From positions 4,503,609 to 4,567,608 of the forward strand of contig NZ_SJOM01000007.1 in assembly GCF_004762045.1 (NCBI RefSeq): 64,000 nucleotides of DNA, read 5' to 3'. Numbering within the stretch: position 1 is the stretch's first letter; every line of letters begins with the position of its first letter. A program made the translations under genes and the position numbers. Under the pieces are notes generated by a model. It saw only the letters and a program-made list of their open reading frames with translations. It was not told the DNA's origin and did not search any database. Positions 50,477 through 58,896 of the stretch are shown one piece after another. Source of the DNA: Mycobacterium sp. DL99 (GTDB lineage: Bacteria; Actinomycetota; Actinomycetes; Mycobacteriales; Mycobacteriaceae).

Positions 50477-50855
50477 TCAATACTCCGGCCATGCGCGTTC
50501 GGACGCCATGACGGCCTGTTCGAGGTAGAACCACGCGATGTCGGGCGGCAACCCTCCGCACAGCGGTAGCAAGGGCAACGGCCTGCCCGCACGGATGTAG
50601 CCGACGGCCTCGTCGACGGTCACGATCCGATAGGGGCCGCCGGCCTGTCGCAGTTCCGCCACGGTGTGGGCGCGCGAGATGCTGGCCGGTCCACGTCGCC
50701 GGCCACGAACACGGCGGTAGGCCGTGGTGCTCTGACAACACCGCCATCACGGCTCCGCGCGTCTCGGCCCATGCGCACATGTCGATGGCGGCGCCGTAGA
50801 GCTCGGCCGTCGGGGTATGCGGCGCACGCATGTCGAATCGCAGCGTGAACATCAC
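50477..50855 (-). pseudogene. Decayed luciferase-like monooxygenase (internal deletions)
   Basis: Three pieces of one flavin-dependent luciferase-like monooxygenase lie in order on the minus strand but in different frames. The N-terminus is in one frame (FTLRFDMRAPHTPTAELYG ... AVLSEHHGL, 50852 to about 50715); next comes TAVFVAGDVDR in a second frame; then SISRAHTVAELRQAGGPYRIV through PLCGGLPPDIAW to the natural stop at 50477 in a third frame. Roughly 230-240 of about 350 residues are missing, including most of the barrel. It cannot be active. Family members normally use FMNH2 and oxygen. A copy of the 16-bp regulatory motif lies just upstream. Confidence 0.75.
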
Positions 50856-50865
50856 GCCGACAGTA

Positions 50866-50881
50866 ACCTAAGTTTTGTTCC
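50866..50881. promoter_or_regulatory. Regulatory motif copy 5 (upstream of the pseudogene)
   Basis: ACCTAAGTTTTGTTCC at 50866-50881 matches copy 1 (ACCTAATATTTGTTCT) at 13 of 16 positions and lies immediately upstream of the decayed luciferase-like gene and DapB-like gene. It is weaker evidence than the other copies. Confidence 0.45.
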
Positions 50882-50980
50882 GAGTCACCACCTAGCGCGA
50901 GCAGACGCGTATGTACCCGAAATCCCGCGTTCCTGGGTGCATTTGCGTCTGCTCGCCGAGAGAAGCTCGCCGGGAGAAGG

Positions 50981-52156
50981 TCAGCGGCGGGGCAACCCCA
51001 GCACCTGGGTGGCGATGATGTTGCGCTGGATCTCGGAGGTGCCACCGGCGATGGTGCCACCGAAGCTTCGCGCATAGCGCTCGAACCAGCTCGCGAAGTA
51101 GTGGTCGAGGTTCATGTGCTCGTACGGCCCCGAGGTGGTCGGGTGGATCAACCCGTCGGGACCGGCCGCGGTCAGCGCGTTCTCGAATGCGTTGCGCTCG
51201 GCTTCGGATCCGAACAGCTTGAGCACCGACACCGACGCGGTGTCCGCTTCGCCGCGTGAGGCCTTGGCCAGCGCCGCGGATCCCATGGCGCGCAAGGCCT
51301 GGTAATCCATGATCGTGGTGGCGTACTGATCGCGCTCCAGCTCGGTCTTGGGTTGGAAGTCGGCCAGCATGTTGTCGATCCGGTCGGCGAAGCCGAGCCA
51401 CATCATCGTGCGCTCGTGACCGAGTGATCCGTTGGCCACACCCCAGCCCCCGTTGAGCGGACCGACCAGGTTCTCGGCGGGCACCCGGGCATCGGTGAAG
51501 AACACCTCGTTGAAGTCGAGGTTCTCCTCGCCGGTCATGTCGGCGAACGGCCGGCACACCACGCCCGGGGTGTCGGTCGGGATGATCAGCACGCTGATTC
51601 CCTTGTGCTTCGGCGCATCCGGGTCGGTGCGGACGAAGGTCAGCAGAAAGTCGGCGTCATGGGCGCCCGAGGTCCACACCTTCTGGCCGTTGACGACGAA
51701 ATGGTCTCCGTCCAGTACTGCGCGGGTGCGCAGGGACGCGAGGTCCGAGCCCGCGCTCGGCTCGCTCATACCCAGTGAGGCGGTCTTTTCACCGCGCAGC
51801 ACCGGTACCGCCCAGCGATGCTTCTGTTCCTCGGATCCGAACGTAAGCAGCGACGCCGCAATGATATTGACGCCCTGCGGGTTGAAGCTGTGATAGATCC
51901 GGCGGCGGCACAGTTCGTCGAGGTGGACAAAGGTCTGCACCACCGACGCGTTGCGTCCGCCGAACTCGGGCGGTTGAGCCGGAAGCAGCCAGCCGTTGTC
52001 GAACAGCAGTCGCTGCCAGTCGCGGGCCCACTGCGGCATGTGCGACACCGACCGGGGCCGCTCCAGCGTCTGCGTCTCCGAGGGCAGGTTGGCATCGAGG
52101 AATGCGGAGAACTCGGCGCGGAACTCCTCGACATCGGAATCGAATGTCAGCTGCAT
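50981..52156 (-). CDS. Acyl-CoA dehydrogenase (FadE-type), larger subunit
   Basis: The 391-residue protein has the FAD/substrate motif LGMSEPSAGSDLASLRT near residue 130, VVNGQKVWTSGAHDADF and the C-terminal GGTSEIQRNIIATQVLGLPR. It belongs to the long acyl-CoA dehydrogenases that work with a shorter partner as alpha2beta2 complexes, as ChsE1-ChsE2 do in cholesterol side-chain breakdown. Its ATG follows directly the stop of the partner gene (TAAATG). It would introduce a 2,3-double bond into an acyl-CoA, possibly with a ring or branched chain. Confidence 0.92.
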   Translation of the reverse strand: MQLTFDSDVEEFRAEFSAFLDANLPSETQTLERPRSVSHMPQWARDWQRLLFDNGWLLPAQPPEFGGRNASVVQTFVHLDELCRRRIYHSFNPQGVNIIAASLLTFGSEEQKHRWAVPVLRGEKTASLGMSEPSAGSDLASLRTRAVLDGDHFVVNGQKVWTSGAHDADFLLTFVRTDPDAPKHKGISVLIIPTDTPGVVCRPFADMTGEENLDFNEVFFTDARVPAENLVGPLNGGWGVANGSLGHERTMMWLGFADRIDNMLADFQPKTELERDQYATTIMDYQALRAMGSAALAKASRGEADTASVSVLKLFGSEAERNAFENALTAAGPDGLIHPTTSGPYEHMNLDHYFASWFERYARSFGGTIAGGTSEIQRNIIATQVLGLPRR

Positions 52157-53161
52157 TTACAGGCCCCTGTAGGTCGTGCGGTACTCGGCGGCGATCAACG
52201 CGCGGTGCTCGGCGGCGCCGCCCAACAGCAGCTCCCCCGCCTTGGCTCGCTTGAGCGCGAACTGCACGTCGTTCTCCCAGGTGAAGCCCATCGCCCCGAA
52301 CAGCTGCAGGCCATGACGGAACACCACCGCCTGACACTCTCCGGCGGCAGCCTTGGCCATCGCCGACGCCAGCCGCCGGCGCGGGTCATCGGCGGCGATG
52401 GTCAGCGCGGCGAAGTACGAGAGTGCCCGTGCTCTTTCGATGGCGACGTGCATGTCGACGGCCTTGTGCTGCACGGCCTGAAACGAACCGATCGGCACAC
52501 CGAACTGCTGCCGTTGCTTGACGTGTTCGAGGGCCAGATCGAGAACCCGCTGACAGGCACCGACCATCGTGATGGCCATGCCGGTCAGGGCCAGGTGACG
52601 CGCCTTCTCGGTGTCCACGTGAATGCGGTCGGTGTCATCGACGTGCACGTTGTCGAACGACACCTCGGCAACGTGCAGCACCGGATCGAAGACCGCGCTG
52701 CGCTTGACGGAAACCTCGGCCGCGTCGACCAGGAACACACCACCGTCGGTCACCACGGCAAGGTTCTGCGCGCGGTCACCGTCCAGGACGTGGCGGGCGG
52801 TTCCGGTCAGCACCCAGCCCGTGGCATCCCGGTTGGCCGTCACACCGCTGTACACCGCGGTGCCGGCCTTGGCCGCATCGAACCGGTCCCCCGCCAGCGG
52901 CGCATATTGCGTCATGGTCGGCAGGTAGGGCGTCAGGTCGGTGGCCCGGCCGAGCTCCTCCAGCACGATGGCGAGTTCCACCGCGTTCTCCGAGTCGGTG
53001 AGCTCGGTCCAGCCTTGGTCGATATAGCTCTGCCACAGCGGTGTCGGATCGACACCCTGCTCGGCCACTTCACGGACCAGCGTGGCCGGGCACTGCTTGG
53101 TCACCGCGTCGCGCACGGTTTCCTGCCATAGCCGCTGATCGGCATCGAATTCGAGTAGCAA
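52157..53161 (-). CDS. Acyl-CoA dehydrogenase, smaller subunit
   Basis: The 334-residue protein is a reduced acyl-CoA dehydrogenase: the N-terminal helix domain is present, the SEPxAGSD-type loop is absent, and the C-terminal part has QRQQFGVPIGSFQAVQHKAVDM and QLFGAMGFTWENDVQF. This is typical of the subunit that completes the active site in heterotetrameric FadE pairs. It is the first gene of the two-gene unit, divergent from the amidohydrolase operon, with a 278-bp region of dyads between them. Confidence 0.92.
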   Translation of the reverse strand: MLLEFDADQRLWQETVRDAVTKQCPATLVREVAEQGVDPTPLWQSYIDQGWTELTDSENAVELAIVLEELGRATDLTPYLPTMTQYAPLAGDRFDAAKAGTAVYSGVTANRDATGWVLTGTARHVLDGDRAQNLAVVTDGGVFLVDAAEVSVKRSAVFDPVLHVAEVSFDNVHVDDTDRIHVDTEKARHLALTGMAITMVGACQRVLDLALEHVKQRQQFGVPIGSFQAVQHKAVDMHVAIERARALSYFAALTIAADDPRRRLASAMAKAAAGECQAVVFRHGLQLFGAMGFTWENDVQFALKRAKAGELLLGGAAEHRALIAAEYRTTYRGL

Positions 53162-53192
53162 CCGCCGCCTCCTGCCGCACTGTCACGTTCGA

Positions 53193-53213
53193 ATGGAGAA
53201 TAGCATTCTCCAT
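53193..53213. promoter_or_regulatory. Perfect 9-bp palindrome in the acyl-CoA dehydrogenase promoter
   Basis: ATGGAGAAT-AGC-ATTCTCCAT (53193-53213) is a perfect inverted repeat 32-52 bp upstream of the minus-strand start codon. An extra ATTCTCC half-site follows at 53226-53232. Strong operator candidate for the divergent catabolic operons. Confidence 0.65.
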
Positions 53214-53323
53214 CTATGGTGTGACATTCTCCTCTAGCAAGTGCCGGTTCTCCGCTGTAGTCCGCTGTGCGGGTGACCAGCACCGGTGATTACCTGCGAC
53301 AAAGCGTCGCGACGCTCTGAGAA

Positions 53324-53345
53324 CTATGTTCTTGCCATAGAAGAA
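53324..53345. promoter_or_regulatory. Overlapping N7-spaced dyads before the amidohydrolase operon
   Basis: CTATG-TTCTTGC-CATAG (53324-53340) and TTCTT-GCCATAG-AAGAA (53329-53345) overlap, both with 7-bp spacers, about 95-116 bp upstream of the preferred TTG start at 53440. They may be the plus-strand operator or promoter elements. Confidence 0.4.
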
Positions 53346-53439
53346 TATGGATCTAGACTGGCTGTAAGATCCGGCGCGAGAGGCACGTCGTCAACAGCGC
53401 GTGCGCAGCTCGTTTCCGGAGGGACATCGGAGGACAGTC

Positions 53440-54555
53440 TTGGCAATTGAGCAAGCTGACGGGACGCGAGTGCCCGTCATTGACGCGAGCGTGCACGTCT
53501 TCTTCGGTTCGAACAAAGATTTGCGGCAGAACTTCCTGAAGGAACCGTTCGCCAGCCGCGGCTTCCCCGATTACGAGATGAACTGGTACGGCGCGCCCGG
53601 TGGCGAGTACGCGAAGGGCACCAAGGGCCCCGATCGGCAGTACCCCGGCTCCGATCCCGATATCGCCGCGCAGCATCTGTTCACCGACCGCGGCGTCGAC
53701 ATCGCGATCCTGCACCCGATGACCCGCGGGATCATGCCGGACCGTCACCTCGGAACCGCCCTGGCCGCCGCGCACAACGAAATGATGGTGACCCGCTGGC
53801 TCGAACATGACGAGCACGGTGAGCGATTCCGCGGCACCATCCGGGTCAACCCGGACGACATCGCCGGCGCTCTTCGCGAGATCGCCAAGTACAAGGACCA
53901 CCCGCGCGTGGTGCAGATCGGCATCCCGATGCAATCGCGCGAACTTTATGGCAAACCGCAGTTCTGGCCGTTGTGGGATGCGGCCGCCGAGGCGGGCCTG
54001 CCGGTGGCCGTACACATCGAGGGTGGGGCCGGGATCCAGTTCGCACCGACGCCGTCCGGTAAAGCCCGGACCTACGAGCAGTACCTCGGGTTCATGGCGC
54101 TGAACTACATCTATCACCTGATGAACATGATCGCCGAGGGAGTGTTCGAGCGGACCCCGACACTCAAGTTCGTCTGGGCCGACGGCGCCGCGGATCTGTT
54201 GACCCCGTTCATCTGGCGAATGGACTGCTTCGGCCGCCCGCACCTGGAACAGACTCCGTGGGCACCGAAGATGCCCAGCGACTACCTGCCCGGCCACGTG
54301 TACTTCGTACAGGGCGCGCTCGACGGCCCCGGCGATACCGAATTCGCCGGCGAGTGGTTGAGCTTCACCGGCAAGGAAGACATGGTGATGTTCGGTTCAA
54401 GCTACCCGCACTGGCAGCTGAACGAACCGGAGATTCCCAGCGCGTTCAGCACTGAACAACGCGACAAGCTGTTGTGGCGCAATGCCGCCAAGCTGTACGG
54501 GCTGGAAAACGAGTTCGCAAATCGGAGTTCATCGTCCGCGGTTGCGGCACAGTAG
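53440..54555 (+). CDS. Amidohydrolase family protein (first of a pair)
   Basis: The 371-residue protein is related to amidohydrolase-2 (ACMSD-like) metal-dependent hydrolases and decarboxylases: VPVIDASVHVFF at the N-terminus, LPVAVHIEGGAG in the middle, and a late GSSYPHW where the family normally has the metal or catalytic Asp (SDxPHW). The start is TTG 53440, which has CGGAGGA at a good distance; GTG 53401 is an alternative. It heads a plus-strand operon and is followed after 19 bp by a paralogue that keeps the Asp, so the two may form a heteromer. Confidence 0.85.
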   Translation: MAIEQADGTRVPVIDASVHVFFGSNKDLRQNFLKEPFASRGFPDYEMNWYGAPGGEYAKGTKGPDRQYPGSDPDIAAQHLFTDRGVDIAILHPMTRGIMPDRHLGTALAAAHNEMMVTRWLEHDEHGERFRGTIRVNPDDIAGALREIAKYKDHPRVVQIGIPMQSRELYGKPQFWPLWDAAAEAGLPVAVHIEGGAGIQFAPTPSGKARTYEQYLGFMALNYIYHLMNMIAEGVFERTPTLKFVWADGAADLLTPFIWRMDCFGRPHLEQTPWAPKMPSDYLPGHVYFVQGALDGPGDTEFAGEWLSFTGKEDMVMFGSSYPHWQLNEPEIPSAFSTEQRDKLLWRNAAKLYGLENEFANRSSSSAVAAQ

Positions 54556-54574
54556 GCATCTGAGGGAGACCTTC

Positions 54575-55717
54575 ATGTCCATCACGACAAACCCACGGGT
54601 TCCGGCCGCCGAGCGGATTGCGGTTCGGTGCGTCGACTCCGACGTCCACCCCATGCCCAAGCGCGGTCAGTTACTGGAATACATCCCGGAGCCGTGGCGC
54701 AGCAAGTTCTTCATGAGCCATCCGGTCGGCGACCAGATCTACTACGACGCACCCGATTACGCGCACTCCTACGCGATGCGGGTCGATGCCTTCCCGCCAG
54801 ATGGCGAGTTCGCCTGCAGTGACCCCGATATGGCGCTGCGCCAGCTCATCATGGAAGCCGGCTCGGACATCGCGATCCTGGAGCCGACGCACGGCGAGAG
54901 CCGGCTGGGTGAGGCCACCGCGGCCTACTGCACCGCCACCAACTCCTGGCTCGCCGACAACTGGCTGGACCCGCACAACAACTGGCATGAGCGCTGGCGC
55001 GGCTCGGTCTGCGTGGCGATCGAGGAACCGCAACTGGCGGTGGCCGAGATCGAGAAGTGGGCCGAGCACCCCTACATGGCGCAGGTTCTGATCAAGGCCG
55101 AGCCGCGCCCGTCCTGGGGCGACCCGAAGTACGACCCGGTGTGGGCCGCGGCCACCAAGCACGACATCACCGTGAGCTGCCACCTGTCCCGCGGCGAGTT
55201 CGAGAACCTGCCCCTGCCCCCGGTGGGTCTGCCCAGCTACAACCACGACTTCATGGTCAGTTACTCCCTTTTGGCCGCGAACCAGGTGATGAGCCTGATC
55301 TTCGACGGGGTCTTCGACCGCTTCCCGACGCTGCGCATCGTGTTCATCGAGCACGCGTTCACCTGGATCCTGCCGCTGATGTGGCGCATGGATGCGATCT
55401 ACGAAGCGCGCAAATCCTGGACGGACATCAAGCGCAAACCGTCCGAATACGTCAAGGACCACATCAAGTTCTCGACTCAGCCGCTGGACTACCCCGAGGA
55501 CAAGACCGAGCTGTCCCGGGCGTTCGAGTGGATGGAGTGCGACAAGATCCTGCTGTACTCCAGCGACTATCCGCACTGGACCTTTGATGATCCCCGTTGG
55601 CTGGTCAAGCACCTGCCCGAGCACGCGCGTGAGGCCATCATGTTCCGCAACGGCATCGAGACCTACAAGCTGCCCGAGACCGTCCCCGTCCTCGAGGGAC
55701 AGGTCCGGGTGTTCTGA
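54575..55717 (+). CDS. Amidohydrolase family protein (second of a pair)
   Basis: The 380-residue protein has the amidohydrolase-2 pattern: RCVDSDVHPMP at the N-terminus (metal-binding Asp-x-His), ITVSCHLSRGEF in the middle and the late catalytic Asp in SSDYPHW. It could hydrolyse a C-C or C-N bond or decarboxylate a cyclic acid. The ATG at 54575 has GAGGGAG upstream. It is a paralogue of the preceding protein and is followed one base later by the Rieske gene. Confidence 0.88.
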   Translation: MSITTNPRVPAAERIAVRCVDSDVHPMPKRGQLLEYIPEPWRSKFFMSHPVGDQIYYDAPDYAHSYAMRVDAFPPDGEFACSDPDMALRQLIMEAGSDIAILEPTHGESRLGEATAAYCTATNSWLADNWLDPHNNWHERWRGSVCVAIEEPQLAVAEIEKWAEHPYMAQVLIKAEPRPSWGDPKYDPVWAAATKHDITVSCHLSRGEFENLPLPPVGLPSYNHDFMVSYSLLAANQVMSLIFDGVFDRFPTLRIVFIEHAFTWILPLMWRMDAIYEARKSWTDIKRKPSEYVKDHIKFSTQPLDYPEDKTELSRAFEWMECDKILLYSSDYPHWTFDDPRWLVKHLPEHAREAIMFRNGIETYKLPETVPVLEGQVRVF

Positions 55718-55718
55718 G

Positions 55719-56111
55719 ATGAGCGAACCGGACAAGCGCCCCCGGCTCGCGCAGGGTCGCGAGCACGTCGTCGCCACCGTGGAGGAGATCCCGCCCGGCA
55801 CACACAAACTGGTGCCGATCGGCCGCCACGGTGTCGGTGTGTACAACGTCAACGGCACGTTCTACGCCATCGCCAACTACTGCCCGCACGAGGGCGGTCC
55901 GCTGTGCTCGGGCCGTGCCCGGGGGCGCACGGTGGTCGACGACGATGTGCCGGGCGACGCGGTGATGGTGCGCGACAAGGAGTTCATCTACTGCCCCTGG
56001 CACCAATGGGGTTTCGAGCTGGCGACCGGCACCACCGCGGTGAAGCCGGAATGGAGTATCCGTACCTACCCGGTCCGTGTGGTTGGAGATGATGTGTTGG
56101 TGATGGCATGA
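55719..56111 (+). CDS. Rieske [2Fe-2S] protein
   Basis: The 130-residue protein carries the Rieske motif: CPHEGG and, about 50 residues later, CPWHQWGF, giving two Cys and two His ligands. It is a small soluble domain with no oxygenase catalytic part, so it is an electron-transfer ferredoxin or a Rieske-type component of an oxygenase encoded elsewhere. It begins one base after the amidohydrolase stop and overlaps the following hydrolase by 4 bp. Confidence 0.93.
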   Translation: MSEPDKRPRLAQGREHVVATVEEIPPGTHKLVPIGRHGVGVYNVNGTFYAIANYCPHEGGPLCSGRARGRTVVDDDVPGDAVMVRDKEFIYCPWHQWGFELATGTTAVKPEWSIRTYPVRVVGDDVLVMA

Positions 56112-57070
56112 GCGAGCTTGCGAGCGAATCATCGATGTCGAGCGAGATTCAGTTACCCCTCGGCAGCCCGGAACTCAAGCGGGGCGAGAAGACCATCGAG
56201 ATCAACGGCGGCAACGTCGTCTACGAGATCCTCGGGAAAGAAGGCGATTTCATCGCATTGACGCCCGGCGGTCGGTTCAGCAAGGACATTCCGGGACTGC
56301 GCCCGCTGGCCCAGGCCCTGGTCAAGGGCGGTTACCGGGTGCTGCTGTGGGACCGGCCCAATTGCGGCCGCTCGGACATCCAGTTCTACGGTCAGAGCGA
56401 ATCGCACATGCGCGCCGAGACACTCGCGGCGCTGATCACCAAGCTGGGTATCGGTCCGTGCATCCTGGCCGGCGGTTCCGGCGGGGCCCGCGATTCGATG
56501 CTGACCGCGATGCTCTACCCCGAGGTCGTCACCAAACTCGTGGTCTGGAACATCGTCGGCGGCGTGTACGGGTCGTTCGTCCTCGGCTCCTACTACATCG
56601 TGCCGAGCATCCTGGCCGTGCGCGGAGCGGGAATGAAAGCCGTTGCCGCCATTGATGAGTGGAAGGAACGCGCCGACGAAAATCCGGCGAATCGCGATCG
56701 CATCCTGGCCCAGGACCCCGATGAGTTCCTCAAGCTGATGCTGCGCTGGCTCAACGCGTTCGTGCCGAAGCCCGGTCAGACCATTCCCGGTGTCGAGGAC
56801 GAGATGTTCGACAACATCACCGTGCCGACGCTCATCATCCGTGGCGGCGAGAACGATCTGGACCACCCCAAGCGCACGTCCCTTGAGGTCAGCTGCCTGA
56901 TCAAGGGTTCCAAGCTGATCGACCCACCCTGGCCCGAGGACGCCTGGGAACGCGCCGGGGAGGACCGGGCCTCAGGGAAGGTCAAGCGGTTCAACATGTT
57001 CGACACCTGGGTGCAGGCCGCCCCGGCGATCATCGAGTTCCTGGGGTCTACCTCCTCGGAGCCCAGGTGA
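56108..57070 (+). CDS. Alpha/beta hydrolase
   Basis: The 320-residue protein has the hydrolase pattern: TPGGRFSKDIPGLRPLAQAL, LLWDRPNCGRSD and the nucleophile elbow GGSGGARD with Ser near 126. It resembles the meta-cleavage-product hydrolase type more than lipases, although the oxyanion HG is TPGG. Two starts are possible near the beginning (56108 or an inner ATG at MSSEIQ). It overlaps the Rieske gene by 4 bp and ends 17 bp before an inverted gene. Confidence 0.87.
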   Translation: MSELASESSMSSEIQLPLGSPELKRGEKTIEINGGNVVYEILGKEGDFIALTPGGRFSKDIPGLRPLAQALVKGGYRVLLWDRPNCGRSDIQFYGQSESHMRAETLAALITKLGIGPCILAGGSGGARDSMLTAMLYPEVVTKLVVWNIVGGVYGSFVLGSYYIVPSILAVRGAGMKAVAAIDEWKERADENPANRDRILAQDPDEFLKLMLRWLNAFVPKPGQTIPGVEDEMFDNITVPTLIIRGGENDLDHPKRTSLEVSCLIKGSKLIDPPWPEDAWERAGEDRASGKVKRFNMFDTWVQAAPAIIEFLGSTSSEPR

Positions 57071-57087
57071 GCGCAGTGCCGTCGCCC

Positions 57088-57561
57088 TCACACCGCCCGG
57101 ATGTGCACCTCGCAGTTCAGCGAAGCCTCCAGGGCGGTGTGGACGCGGCTTTCCGGGACACGGGTCAGGTCGACCTTGTCCAGGGTCACCGTCACCACAT
57201 CCCAGCCTTCGTTATCGACGGATCGAACGATGTCACCCGACAGACCGAACCCGGCCAGCACACCGCGGGCGTCCTCGTCAGTACCGCGGCTGACGAAGGT
57301 GACCACCCCAGCCGTGGGCTCCGTACCAAACGCCTTGGCACACAGTTCCATCGCGATGGTCTGCAGCTCTGGTGCGTCGTCGCCGGCGATCAGCACCTCG
57401 ACCTCGCGGCGATGCGCGGGCAGTCCGGCGAGCTGGTTGTCCAGCACCTCGGCCCCACGTTCGCCCAGCAACCCACGAAGCGTTGCCATGCCGTCGGATA
57501 GCTCCCGCGCCCCGAGCTCACCGGCCGGGTCGACGCCGACGCGCACCACCGCAGTTCTCAT
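57088..57561 (-). CDS. Conserved-looking protein of unknown function (inverted within the operon)
   Basis: The 157-residue protein from ATG 57561 (MRTAVVRVGVDPAG) has an alpha/beta mix with periodic sequence (TLRGLLGERGAEVLDNQ, VVTVTLDKVDLTRV) and no membrane or signal segment. I do not recognise the family. It lies on the minus strand inside a plus-strand operon, with only 27 bp to the divergent NuoF-like gene and 17 bp to the convergent hydrolase stop. The frame is open to 57681 but that would overlap the divergent gene. Confidence 0.6.
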   Translation of the reverse strand: MRTAVVRVGVDPAGELGARELSDGMATLRGLLGERGAEVLDNQLAGLPAHRREVEVLIAGDDAPELQTIAMELCAKAFGTEPTAGVVTFVSRGTDEDARGVLAGFGLSGDIVRSVDNEGWDVVTVTLDKVDLTRVPESRVHTALEASLNCEVHIRAV

Positions 57562-57588
57562 GCCGGTAAGCCTAACCGGGGACGGGAT

Positions 57589-58896
57589 GTGACCATGACA
57601 GTCGAACTGACAGTCGCGGCATGGCCGGGCATCACCCCGCGCCTGCTGCGCGACGGGCCAGAAAGCCTGACCGACTATCAACAGGCCGGGGGCTATGGCG
57701 CCCTTACCGATCCGGACCAGTTACTGGACGAGGTGCAGGCCAGTGGATTGCTCGGCCGGGGCGGCGCGGCCTTCCCGATGGCGGTGAAGCTGCGCACGGT
57801 GCGCGACAACGGGCAGCAGGGCGCCCGCGCCGGGATCGGCACCGTGGTGATCGCCAACGGCGAAGAGGGCGAGCCGGCCTCGATCAAGGACCGCTGGTTG
57901 CTGCGCAACCGCCCGCATGCGGTGCTGGACGGCCTGCGACTGGCCGCCGGGATCGCCGGTGCCGACCGCACCGTGGTGTACGTGTCGGATCCATCGGCCG
58001 CCGAGAGCGTCGAGCGTGCACTCGCCGAGCTCCCTGGCGAGCTTGCTGGTGTGGCGATCGAATTACTCACCGTCGCTCCGGGTTACGTCGCGGGCGAGGA
58101 GACCGCCGCCGTGCACGTCGTCAATGGCGGGCCGGCCAAGCCGACCGACAAGCCTCCGCGCCCGTTCGAGGAGGGGGTGGCCGGCAAACCGACGCTGATC
58201 AGCAATGTCGAGACGCTGGCCCACCTGGCCTACCTACACCAGCGCGGTGCGCACGCGTTCCGCGAGCTGGGTACCGAGTCCTCCCCCGGCACCTTCCTGG
58301 CCACGATCACCGGGGCCGGGCGCGCCCCCGCGCTGTACGAACTTCCGCACGGCATCGCCTTCGCCGACCTGCTGACCCTGCACGGGGTGTCCGCCGACAA
58401 CGTCCGAGGGGTGCTGATGGGTGGCTACTTCGCCGGACTGGTCAACCACGACATCGTCGGGGCGACACTGGATCACGAGTCCGTACGAGCTCTGGGTAGC
58501 GGTTTGGGCTGCGGTGCGATCGGCATCCTCACCGATGACTGCCCGGTGGCAGTCGCGGCGTCGGTGCTGGCGTACTTCGACCGCGAGAACGCCGGCCAGT
58601 GCGGTTCGTGCTTCAACGGAACGGCCGCGATGGCGGCTGTGGCCACGGGCCTGCGCGACGGACTGGCCACGCAGGAAGACCTGGACCGCCTCAAGCGGTG
58701 GTCGGTGGTGTTACGCGGCCGCGGTGCCTGCGCCACGCTCGACGGCGCGGCCAATGTCGCGGCGAGCCTGCTGTCGCAGTTCCCCGACCTGGTGCAGCGC
58801 CACCTCGAAACAGGCTGTCAGACATGCCGTTCCGGTGCATTCACTGCCGATCGGCCGTATGAGGTGGAGTCCGTGGAAGCGGTGGTGGCGGTATGA
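57589..58896 (+). CDS. Stand-alone NuoF-like flavoprotein (NADH dehydrogenase 51-kDa type)
   Basis: The 435-residue protein matches NuoF: NAD/FMN region GRGGAAFPMAVK near residue 55, NGEEGEPASIKDRWLL, GYVAGEETA and NVETLAH, then the SLBB-like region. The iron-sulfur site normally reads SCGxCxPCR and a distant Cys; here it is QCGSCFNG and later RGACATL and TGCQTCR, so a cluster may be altered. Other Complex I subunits are absent. The start is ATG 57589 or 57595. It overlaps the ferredoxin gene by 4 bp, so it is most likely the NADH:ferredoxin reductase for that ferredoxin. Confidence 0.88.
   Translation: MTMTVELTVAAWPGITPRLLRDGPESLTDYQQAGGYGALTDPDQLLDEVQASGLLGRGGAAFPMAVKLRTVRDNGQQGARAGIGTVVIANGEEGEPASIKDRWLLRNRPHAVLDGLRLAAGIAGADRTVVYVSDPSAAESVERALAELPGELAGVAIELLTVAPGYVAGEETAAVHVVNGGPAKPTDKPPRPFEEGVAGKPTLISNVETLAHLAYLHQRGAHAFRELGTESSPGTFLATITGAGRAPALYELPHGIAFADLLTLHGVSADNVRGVLMGGYFAGLVNHDIVGATLDHESVRALGSGLGCGAIGILTDDCPVAVAASVLAYFDRENAGQCGSCFNGTAAMAAVATGLRDGLATQEDLDRLKRWSVVLRGRGACATLDGAANVAASLLSQFPDLVQRHLETGCQTCRSGAFTADRPYEVESVEAVVAV

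Noticed and set aside
50463..50855. N-terminal extension of the DapB-like protein to a 491-residue product
   Set aside because: The extra codons are luciferase-like sequence followed by out-of-frame Arg/Gly-rich translation; GTG 50462 has its own GAGGAGT.
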